A DNA stretch of 64,000 bases, taken from contig JAYQTB010000004.1 in NCBI GenBank assembly GCA_038147195.1, forward strand, positions 744,001-808,000. Direction: 5' to 3'. A program made the translations under genes and the position numbers. Positions 28,452 through 35,310 of this stretch are shown here, piece after piece (the stretch's first letter is position 1; every line of letters begins with the position of its first letter). The DNA comes from Eutrophocola salsuginis (GTDB lineage Bacteria; Pseudomonadota; Gammaproteobacteria; Pseudomonadales; Pseudohongiellaceae). The notes under the pieces were generated by a model. It saw only the letters and a program-made list of their open reading frames with translations. It had not been told where the DNA came from and searched no databases.

Positions 28452-28703
28452 ATGAATAAGAACAACAGCAATACAGAACACCTGCTTGATGCGCGAGGCC
28501 TGTTCTGTCCCGAACCCGTCATGCTGCTACACAAGAAAATCCGCGAGATAGCCGGTGGTGAAATTCTGGTCCTGATTGCGACGGATCCCTCCACTACACG
28601 TGATGTTCCCAAGTTCTGTCACTTTCTCGGCCACGAGCTGCTGAGTTGTTCCGAGGATGACAAAATCTTTCGTTATTCCATTCGCAAGTCTGCCGAGGCC
28701 TAA
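28452..28703 (+). CDS. tusA: Sulfurtransferase TusA
   Basis: 83 residues, the usual TusA size. The family signature LDARGLFCPEPVM carries sulfur-accepting Cys19 in the CPxP motif; then VLIATDPSTTRDVPKFCHFLGHEL forms the typical betaalpha fold. TusA relays persulfide sulfur from cysteine desulfurase towards tRNA thiolation and other pathways in the cytosol. It lies between ttcA and pdxB with short gaps (43 and 30 bases), consistent with one operon. Confidence 0.93.
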   Translation: MNKNNSNTEHLLDARGLFCPEPVMLLHKKIREIAGGEILVLIATDPSTTRDVPKFCHFLGHELLSCSEDDKIFRYSIRKSAEA

Positions 28704-28733
28704 GCCAGGAGCTGGCCAGCACTCATACATATC

Positions 28734-29849
28734 ATGAAAATCGTCGCCGACAAGGATATACCCGGGGTCGAAAAGGCTTTTGCGCATTTTGGCGAGCTGC
28801 TACTGCTACCTGGCAGGAGAATTCGCCAGGACGATGTCAGGGACGCTGACGCCTTGGTAGTCAGGACGGTGACACGTGTCGACGAAGCCCTGGTCAACGG
28901 CACAGCACTGCAATTTATCGGTAGCGCAACGAGCGGCACCGACCATGTAGATACAGAGCAGCTGGAAAAGCGTGGCATCCAGTTTTGTCACGCGCCCGGA
29001 TGCAATGCCGATGCCGTGGTTGATTACGTGCTGGCTGCGCTGTCCCTGCTGGCAGAGCAGTGTGGAGAACACTGGCGACTTAAACATGTTGGCATCATTG
29101 GCGCAGGTAATGTCGGTAGCCGTTTGGCATGGGTGTTTTTGCGCCTGGGAATGCCGGTCACGATATATGATCCACTGCTCGAACCAACCCACAAGCTCGC
29201 CGACTATTTTGGTACGTTTGAAGAAGTGGTTTCCTGTGACATTGTTACATTGCATGTTCCACTGACAAAAACTGGTCCGCATCCGACCTTTCACATGCTG
29301 GATGCCAAAACGCTAGAATTGCTGAAAAACGGTGCCGTACTGATCAATGCCTCCAGAGGGGAGGTTGTGGATAATCCTGCGCTTTCGGAGCACCTTAAAG
29401 CGCATCCGGATTTGCAGGTTGTGCTAGACACCTGGGAAAACGAACCGGCCATCCATTCAGTGCTGCTGGGACAGGTTGCTATCGCCACGCCACATATTGC
29501 CGGTTATAGTCGCAAGGGCAAAAGTAACGGCACGGCGGCGATACTCAAGTTGTTTTGTGAATATTTCGGCTTGCAGTTATCAGATCTGCCCGTGTCAGAC
29601 CCTGGTAACATACTCATGCTCCGGGAAACTGACAGCTATCTCCACAATCTGGATCGGGCCATACTTCAGGCTTATCCGATAGCGAGTGATCAACTCGATC
29701 GCCATGACCCTAAAGTGGTCTATAATTTTGAATCACGGCGCAATAACTACGCTTTTCGAAAGGAGTTCGGCGAATTCTCTTTCCAGGCTGACAAGGTCAC
29801 CACAGCCCTGGCTGCGGACCTGTCAGCGCTGCGATTCCTTTACGTGTGA
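28734..29849 (+). CDS. pdxB: Erythronate-4-phosphate dehydrogenase PdxB
   Basis: 371 residues, normal for PdxB. D-2-hydroxyacid dehydrogenase family: FIGSATSGTDHVD, Rossmann GIIGAGNVGSRLA, INASRGEVVD (catalytic Arg), DTWENEP (Glu) and TPHIAGYSRKGK (His). The C-terminal extension (about 285-371) is the PdxB-specific dimerisation domain, separating it from phosphoglycerate dehydrogenase. It catalyses the second step of deoxyxylulose-phosphate-independent pyridoxal phosphate synthesis. The stop lies one base from the convergent aminotransferase gene, a PLP enzyme. Confidence 0.95.
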   Translation: MKIVADKDIPGVEKAFAHFGELLLLPGRRIRQDDVRDADALVVRTVTRVDEALVNGTALQFIGSATSGTDHVDTEQLEKRGIQFCHAPGCNADAVVDYVLAALSLLAEQCGEHWRLKHVGIIGAGNVGSRLAWVFLRLGMPVTIYDPLLEPTHKLADYFGTFEEVVSCDIVTLHVPLTKTGPHPTFHMLDAKTLELLKNGAVLINASRGEVVDNPALSEHLKAHPDLQVVLDTWENEPAIHSVLLGQVAIATPHIAGYSRKGKSNGTAAILKLFCEYFGLQLSDLPVSDPGNILMLRETDSYLHNLDRAILQAYPIASDQLDRHDPKVVYNFESRRNNYAFRKEFGEFSFQADKVTTALAADLSALRFLYV

Positions 29850-29850
29850 A

Positions 29851-31065
29851 TTACTGGCTGTAGCCATCCAGGAACATCGCCAGTTTGACCATGGCATCTT
29901 TCAGCACGTCTTCACGAGGCAGGAAAACGATGCGGAAATGGTTCTTGTCCGGAATATTGAACCCGCTGCCCTGGACCATCAGGACATGTTCCTGCAACAG
30001 GAAGTCAAGAATGAACTGCTCGTCATCGAAAATTTTGTATTTCTTCGGGTCCAGACTGGGGAATAGGTAGATGGCGCCTTTTGGCAGCACGCAGCTTACA
30101 CCGGGAATTTCGTTGAGCAGTTTCCAGGCAGCATCGCGCTGTTCGCACAGGCGGCCACCGGGAATGATGAGTTCATTGATGCTCTGGTAACCGCCCAGCG
30201 CGGTCTGAATTGCCTGCTGTGCCGGTACGTTAGAACAAAGACGCATGTTCGACAAAATATCCAGCCCCTGGATGTAGTCGGTGGCACGATCCTTGGCGCC
30301 ACTGAGGAACAACCAGCCGGAACGGAAACCTGCCAGGCGATAAGACTTGGACAGGCCGTTGAACGTTACAGTCAGGATATCCTCGGACAACGAGGCGAGT
30401 GAAATGTGTTTTGCATCGTCATATAGAATCTTGTCGTATATTTCATCGGCGAACAGGATGAGGTCGTGCTCCTGTGCCAGCTTGATGATGCCTGCTAGGA
30501 GCTCACGGGAATAAACCGCGCCGGTGGGGTTGTTAGGGTTGATGACCACTATGCCTTTGGTGCGACTGGTGATCTTGTTGCGCATGTCTTCCAGGTCCGG
30601 GTACCAGTCGGCAGACTCATCACAAATGTAGTGCACGGCCTTTCCGCCACTGAGTGTCACCGCGGCGGTCCAGAGGGGATAATCCGGTGCCGGGATCAGA
30701 ATTTCATCGCCGTCGTTCAGGAGGGCTTGCATGGCCATTACGATCAATTCGCTGACACCGTTGCCGAGGTAGATATCCTCAATGCCCACACCTGTGATCT
30801 TCAAACGCTGGGTTTCGTGCATTACGGCTTTGCGCGCCGAGAAAAGCCCCTTGGAGTCGGAATAAGCCTGTGATTCAGGCAGGTTCAGTATCACATCACG
30901 CAGGATCTCGTCAGGTGCTTCAAAACCGAAGGCGCCGGGATTTCCGATATTGAGCTTCGTGATGCGATGACCTTCTTCTTCCATGCGCCTGGCTTCCTGC
31001 AGGGCGGGGCCCCTAATTTCATAGCAGACGTGTCGCAGCTTTTCGCTCTGATAGATGGATTTCAT
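29851..31065 (-). CDS. alaA: PLP-dependent aminotransferase, AlaA type (glutamate-pyruvate)
   Basis: 404 residues. Fold-type I class I/II aminotransferase: IGNPGAFGFEAP near the N-terminus, PDYPLW, INPNNPTGAVY, FADEIYDKILYD, and Schiff-base Lys240 in NGLSKSYRLAGFRSG, then the carboxylate-binding Arg region FRIVFLP. The N-terminus MKSIYQSEKLRHVCYEIRG closely fits AlaA, which makes alanine from pyruvate and glutamate. It is convergent with pdxB and divergent from msrB (108 bases between starts). AlaC-like activity cannot be excluded. Confidence 0.88.
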   Translation of the reverse strand: MKSIYQSEKLRHVCYEIRGPALQEARRMEEEGHRITKLNIGNPGAFGFEAPDEILRDVILNLPESQAYSDSKGLFSARKAVMHETQRLKITGVGIEDIYLGNGVSELIVMAMQALLNDGDEILIPAPDYPLWTAAVTLSGGKAVHYICDESADWYPDLEDMRNKITSRTKGIVVINPNNPTGAVYSRELLAGIIKLAQEHDLILFADEIYDKILYDDAKHISLASLSEDILTVTFNGLSKSYRLAGFRSGWLFLSGAKDRATDYIQGLDILSNMRLCSNVPAQQAIQTALGGYQSINELIIPGGRLCEQRDAAWKLLNEIPGVSCVLPKGAIYLFPSLDPKKYKIFDDEQFILDFLLQEHVLMVQGSGFNIPDKNHFRIVFLPREDVLKDAMVKLAMFLDGYSQ

Positions 31066-31173
31066 TGTCAGTTATTCCGGCATCTGGCCAGGCATTTTTC
31101 CGGCGGGATATGTTATATTTCACTGCTCCTAAGGGCAGCGCATTTTACTTAATCAGTACTCGAAAATACAGTT

Positions 31174-31572
31174 ATGTCAAAGATCAACAAAAGCGAAGAC
31201 GAATGGAAGAAAATTCTGTCAGATGAGGAATTTCGCATCTGCCGTAAAAAAGGCACCGAGTGTGCGTTTACAGGCGAATACTGGCAGGTGACGGACGACA
31301 AGGGCACCTATGCCTGCAGGGCCTGTGGTGAACCCCTATTCAATTCAGAGACCAAGTATGACTCCGGTTCTGGCTGGCCGAGCTTCTATATGCCTGTCAA
31401 CGAGGAAAGCATCACTGAAATACAGGATATCAGCATCGGAATGAAGCGCACGGAAGTCATTTGCAGTAAGTGTGAATCACACCTTGGTCATGTCTTCAAC
31501 GATGGACCTGAACCAACTGGTTTGCGTTACTGTATCAATTCAGCTTCATTAAGGTTCGTTTATAACGACTAG
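31174..31572 (+). CDS. msrB: Peptide-methionine (R)-S-oxide reductase MsrB
   Basis: 132 residues, a single MsrB domain. Zinc cysteines Cys48/51 (ACRACGEPLF) and Cys97/100 (ICSKCESHLGHVF), and catalytic Cys120 in LRYCINSASL. It reduces the R epimer of methionine sulfoxide in proteins with thioredoxin; no signal peptide, so cytosolic. Divergent from alaA. A hairpin CGGCAT/ATGCCG lies shortly after the stop (about 31646-31660) but lacks a T-run, so I do not call it a terminator. Confidence 0.95.
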   Translation: MSKINKSEDEWKKILSDEEFRICRKKGTECAFTGEYWQVTDDKGTYACRACGEPLFNSETKYDSGSGWPSFYMPVNEESITEIQDISIGMKRTEVICSKCESHLGHVFNDGPEPTGLRYCINSASLRFVYND

Positions 31573-32184
31573 GCACAGTTCAGTTGTGAGATCACTTTGC
31601 CTGAGACATTTCTTACTTCATATTAAAACCTTAATGAACTTAACCCCGGCATGGTATGCCGAGGCATTCCTTAAAACTGGCTCAACAGACGATTTTGGTT
31701 TTTTACTCTGTTAGACGCGTTGAAATCGATTTTGCTATCGTTGTCCGTCTAGGTGATGTGAGTCGTGATATTGGTATTGCGCTCGAGCTGCCAGATCCAG
31801 TCTAGTGAGGTCGAGAAGATGTCGTGCTCGAGGTCGACGTTAAATACGTGGCGACGTTCTTATTTTCTCTCTTGTTGAAAGAAATATATTAGCCCCTTCT
31901 TCAACTGGAACTGTTCTGGGGAGATAAGCATGTTCATCTGGCTGACCGAGGTGCTGTCTTTCTGGGCAGATACCCAGTTACCAAACAGTATTGTTTAAAG
32001 CAGTGCTGACAGGGTAACGAGGATCTGCCTGGGGAGCATTTACTGCCAGTGGGGGTATTAGCTGCCTTTCTATTTGGGTGAAATGGGTAAAGCGATGCGT
32101 CCATAACCAATAAATTTATTAACGGCTAACACCAAAACTTGCGATATTCTTAATAAAAATACCATGAATTCTGCGCCCTAACGG

Positions 32185-32213
32185 TTGACGTGGGAAAATT
32201 TCCCTCATAAACT
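32185..32213 (+). promoter_or_regulatory. Candidate sigma-70 promoter with palindrome in the spacer
   Basis: TTGACG at 32185-32190 and TAAACT at 32208-32213 with an optimal 17-base spacer. The spacer contains the inverted repeat GGGAAA-A-TTTCCC (32192-32204), an operator-like arrangement in which a bound repressor would block polymerase. It lies 225 bases upstream of the outer-membrane protein start, so the mRNA would carry the long inverted repeat in its leader. Confidence 0.45.
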
Positions 32214-32286
32214 TGTTGACGTGTTAATCCACAACACGCAATGGAGGTGATGACTATTAATCATAATCAGATTTTGAAAATAGTTC

Positions 32287-32408
32287 GTACCTTTACTCTA
32301 TAGGTGCACGCTGTATAGTCGGGTAATGGCAATTAGGCCTGCCCGTTAACAAACTTAGTAGCTTCTGTATGTTAGCAATTACCCGAATAGAGCACCTGTA
32401 GAGGGTAC
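32287..32408 (+). repeat. Long imperfect inverted repeat in the leader of the outer-membrane protein gene
   Basis: The left arm (32287-32327) and right arm (32378-32408) pair through GTACC/GGTAC, AGGTGC/GCACCT and CGGGTAAT/ATTACCCG, with small bulges between the blocks and a central region of about 50 bases. The outer ends fall 30 bases before the ATG at 32438. It could be a folded mRNA leader or the remains of a small mobile repeat. I see no second copy in the window. Confidence 0.5.
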
Positions 32409-32437
32409 GGCCTATCCTAGATCGGTAGAATCGCCGC

Positions 32438-33256
32438 ATGAATTATCCAACCTTTCGTTTCCGTGCATTCAGCTTCCTCGCATTATTCTTAGCCTGTTCG
32501 GTGCTTTTACTACCCCAATCAAGTACGGCCCAGGATCCGCCCTCAGAAATCACGCAAAAGTTCACGATGGGAACTTACTTCAGTAGCGGTGATTACGGCG
32601 CCGACAGAGATACTGAAATTATCTACTACCCGCTGAGCTACGAAGTGGCTCGGTTTCCATGGGTGCTTTCCTTGACGGTGCCATACCTGAGCCTGTCCGG
32701 TCCCGGCGATGTTTTCCTGGAAACCGGTAATATCGGACGGGGCAGGGGGGGCACGAATGCCGTGGTCGATGAGCAGGGCCTAGGTGACGTATTCCTGGCA
32801 GGTACTTACCAGATGAATCCGGTTTTGAACGGGTGGGTATTTGTCGATATCAGTCTGCAGGCGAAGCTGCCAACTGCAGATGAAACACGTGATTTGGGCA
32901 CCGGTGAAACGGATTACAGCGCCCAACTGGATTTTTATAGCACGCTGGGTCGAAACACCTGGTTTTCCACAATCGGCTATCGTTGGCGCGGTAAAACACC
33001 CCTGTATGACCTCGAGGATTCGCCTTTTGCCTCTATCGGCATGATGCGCCAGTACGGCGAGAACACCTATTTTGGCTTGATTTATGATTACCGGGAGAGG
33101 GCATCCAGCAACAGTTTCGAAAGCCATGAACTGATGCCCTTCGTATCATGGAATTTAGCTGAACGCTGGAACATGATGGTCTACACAATCGTAGGTTTTA
33201 CGGATAGCAGTGCCGACAAAACGGCTGGTTTCCAGATTTCCTATACCTTGCCTTGA
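32438..33256 (+). CDS. Outer-membrane beta-barrel protein (phenol meta-pathway/transporter-like)
   Basis: 272 residues with a signal peptide ending at about residue 31 (SSTAQD). The mature part is a series of alternating aromatic/polar strands typical of an outer-membrane barrel: KFTMGTYFSSGDYG, VLSLTVPYLSLSGPGDV, GLGDVFLAGTYQ, FVDISLQAKLPTADE, TWFSTIGYRWRGK and a C-terminal strand ending TLP. GLGDVFLAGTYQMNP and AKLPTAD resemble the family named for meta-pathway phenol degradation. The cargo is unknown. It converges on the SGFGGTGK protein gene through a likely shared terminator and has a long structured leader. Confidence 0.7.
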   Translation: MNYPTFRFRAFSFLALFLACSVLLLPQSSTAQDPPSEITQKFTMGTYFSSGDYGADRDTEIIYYPLSYEVARFPWVLSLTVPYLSLSGPGDVFLETGNIGRGRGGTNAVVDEQGLGDVFLAGTYQMNPVLNGWVFVDISLQAKLPTADETRDLGTGETDYSAQLDFYSTLGRNTWFSTIGYRWRGKTPLYDLEDSPFASIGMMRQYGENTYFGLIYDYRERASSNSFESHELMPFVSWNLAERWNMMVYTIVGFTDSSADKTAGFQISYTLP

Positions 33257-33278
33257 ACTACTTTGGTTTTCGCAAAAA

Positions 33279-33310
33279 GCCCGATCACGTTTTAGTGCCA
33301 GGGCGTTTTG
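33279..33310. terminator. Probable terminator between convergent genes
   Basis: An imperfect hairpin GCCC(33279-33282)...CAC(33286-33288)...GTG(33295-33297)...GGGC(33301-33304). It is preceded by AAAAA and followed by GTTTTG, so it could stop transcription in both directions between the barrel protein and the SGFGGTGK protein. Confidence 0.4.
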
Positions 33311-33341
33311 TATTTGGCTTATGTCTTGGTCTAATTAACCG

Positions 33342-34196
33342 CTAATGGCTCAATAAGGTGGAAAGGGTCCGCATTGGACGTACCGGTGGGGGTTTGATGA
33401 CATCGACACGCTGGATCGGGGCAATACGGGTCGGTATGACGAAGCGATCCGGACGTTCAGGGCGAATAGGAACAGCTACCCGGTGACGGATTGTGACATC
33501 CGATGTGCTGCTATCAGCCAGAATAGTTTCATTAACCTGCAGGGCTGCTTCTGTTTCGGCAACTATGAGAATATTCAGGATATCCAGGCTGGCGACCAGT
33601 GTATCAGCGGCAACGTCGCCACGGTCGCTCTTGAGAATGGCGTTTATCTGATTTTCGGAGACATCAAGGTTCACGCTGGCAACCAGTTCGTTAATGACTA
33701 CCTGTTCGGTGTTGTCGAGGATAGTGAAAGTTGTCAGTGGCATTTCAGGGGAGAATCGCAAGACGCTGATATCAAAATCGGGTATTGGCGTTGCAGCAAG
33801 GCTGGCGATCTGGGTAGGGCTAGAGGCATCCATCGCGCCATCTAGTTTCAGCTGGCTGCGGAGAATTTCCAGGGGCGTAAGTGTGTCTTTATCATGATCG
33901 GAGTCATTGGCGCCAAGTTTAAGTCCTGAGCCATCATTAGGTGATTTGCCTGTTCCGCCGAAGCCGCTCTCACCGGGGAGTTTGCCGGTTCCGCCAAAAC
34001 CGCTGCCGCCGTCGCTACCAGGTCCAGTCAGAAATAAGTTGATGGCAAACGTCAAGCAGACAGCAGCAAGAAGGGTGGCCAGCAGAGAATGATTCTCCAC
34101 TAGAGCAGCCGCCCTGGCTGTCAAATGTCCTGATATGTACTGACGGTGCTTTATCATCGATGGTATTTTACCGTGTTTTTTTGGGAAATGCCTCAC
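33342..34196 (-). CDS. Membrane-anchored protein with SGFGGTGK repeats, function unknown
   Basis: 284 residues from GTG 34196; ATG 34157 is an alternative start, and neither has a good ribosome-binding site. A single membrane helix (about 38-57) is followed by a glycine-rich stretch with two SGFGGTGK repeats (65-72 and 77-84), a central alpha/beta-looking region (100-230) and a Pro/Arg-rich tail (RPERPDRFVIPTR and KPPPVRP). The bulk is probably periplasmic. I recognise no catalytic motif. It lies 51 bases downstream of the DUF6502 gene on the same strand, so the two probably form an operon. FGGTG repeats occur in some DUF5666-type proteins from memory, but that domain is not evident here. Confidence 0.65.
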   Translation of the reverse strand: MRHFPKKHGKIPSMIKHRQYISGHLTARAAALVENHSLLATLLAAVCLTFAINLFLTGPGSDGGSGFGGTGKLPGESGFGGTGKSPNDGSGLKLGANDSDHDKDTLTPLEILRSQLKLDGAMDASSPTQIASLAATPIPDFDISVLRFSPEMPLTTFTILDNTEQVVINELVASVNLDVSENQINAILKSDRGDVAADTLVASLDILNILIVAETEAALQVNETILADSSTSDVTIRHRVAVPIRPERPDRFVIPTRIAPIQRVDVIKPPPVRPMRTLSTLLSH

Positions 34197-34247
34197 AAAT
34201 TCAACAAGTTCCAGAAGTCTGAATTTGAGTCATTACCCGCTCTTTCC

Positions 34248-35144
34248 TCAGGTGGCTGGTGACTGTTTAGAACCGGTAATATCTTGGTTTACGCTGTCGC
34301 TTTCCGCAGCCGGATTGTATTGCTGGTTGAAGTTGAAAATACCGAAATTCATGCGGTAATGGTTGTCGGGCGCCTTCTTGTCAGCCTTCTGTAAGGCAAG
34401 GGCTCGTTCGTTGATTCTCACAAGCGCTTCCATGCCCAGCTTGTTGGCCATCTCGGTTAGTTCCCGAATGGATTTCTGGCTCAGTTCATCGTAATAGACA
34501 CTTCTGTCGAAGAAGGGGGGCTTTTCCCCGGCCAGGTTATGCACGCCGGCATTCAAGTGGTCCTGTATATTCTTACCAAAGAAATAAAGCTTTTCTTCCT
34601 GGCCTTTGTCAGGCGTGAAAGTAGAGGTTTTCAAGATGACACGGTGATCGGGGTCAAGCTCGACCATGTCTAGTCGCATGAGCTCGTCAAGAACGACGCG
34701 GGGGCGGATATCACCCTTGGCGATATTTGCGACCAGGCCCTCAAAGGAGTCATTGCTGAACTCATCATGGTCCTGCAAGGGTAATATTTTCGGGGTGCCG
34801 TCCGGATTCTGCAGTTGCTTGTCGCCTACCCAGCGGGCCACGATCTGAGAACCAACGGATATATTCATCGGGCGGGTTTCAGTAATGTCTTCTTCCGCGC
34901 GCAAGCGTTTTACGTCCTTGCGATGGACACCGGTCAGCAGGTTGATACGACTGTCGGTCTGTTTTTTGTGTGGTACCGGGAAATCTTTTTCCGCCACATC
35001 AACATAGACCGATTTCAGCATGTTGATCAGGAACGGGTAGGTCACCTGGTTCGCGACCATGAACTTTACCAGCGGACGCAGGATCTTCCTGAGCGCCAAA
35101 ACGACGGCAATACTGCCCTGTTGGAGGGATGAATTGTCAGGCAT
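34248..35144 (-). CDS. DUF6502-like protein, function unknown
   Basis: 298 residues, no signal peptide. The N-terminal ALRKILRPLVKFMVANQVTYPFLINMLKSVYVDVAEKDF reads like a helical DNA-binding or scaffold opening; then RINLLTGVHRKDVKRLR, IVARWVGDKQ, GDIRPRVVLDELMRLDMVELD and a C-terminal part with YYDELSQKSIRELTEMANKLGMEAL. This pattern matches what I remember as DUF6502, with no known function. The RKDVKRLR and winged-helix-like middle part suggest nucleic-acid binding (inference). A TATAAT on the minus strand lies only 7 bases before ATG 35144, so the mRNA may be nearly leaderless. Upstream partner of the SGFGGTGK protein. Confidence 0.65.
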   Translation of the reverse strand: MPDNSSLQQGSIAVVLALRKILRPLVKFMVANQVTYPFLINMLKSVYVDVAEKDFPVPHKKQTDSRINLLTGVHRKDVKRLRAEEDITETRPMNISVGSQIVARWVGDKQLQNPDGTPKILPLQDHDEFSNDSFEGLVANIAKGDIRPRVVLDELMRLDMVELDPDHRVILKTSTFTPDKGQEEKLYFFGKNIQDHLNAGVHNLAGEKPPFFDRSVYYDELSQKSIRELTEMANKLGMEALVRINERALALQKADKKAPDNHYRMNFGIFNFNQQYNPAAESDSVNQDITGSKQSPAT

Positions 35145-35310
35145 AGATTACATTATAATCCTTAGCGGGAAAAAATCCCACATTTTTTCAGCCGGCGTCA
35201 TGGATACTCACAAAATTAAAGAATGCATGTAATTCAGACGTTTACAGCCAGGTCTGGTGCTATACTGAGTCGTCTGTCAGTCCGAGATTAGGAAGGATTC
35301 TATCCCCAGC

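Larger units (their letters stand above)
31573..32437. other. Gene-poor region between msrB and the outer-membrane protein gene
   Basis: 865 bases with no intact gene. On the minus strand, 32039 down to 31860 reads as a secreted-protein-like N-terminus (MLPRQILVTLSALL, a stop at 31995-31997, then TILFGNWVSAQKDS) and ends at another stop. Downstream in another frame a protein-like stretch continues (HVFNVDLEHDIFSTSLDW and LERNTNITTHIT). This may be a decayed exported-protein gene. The right half holds a promoter and a long inverted repeat, listed separately. It is more AT-rich than its surroundings. Confidence 0.35.

Noticed and set aside
31640..31665. Terminator after msrB (CGGCAT/ATGCCG hairpin)
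   Set aside because: No T-run on either side, so only a weak hairpin is supported.
32250..32310. A 17-residue peptide with a strong GGAGGTG before it in the leader region
   Set aside because: The ATG overlaps the Shine-Dalgarno string, leaving no spacing, and the frame has no features.
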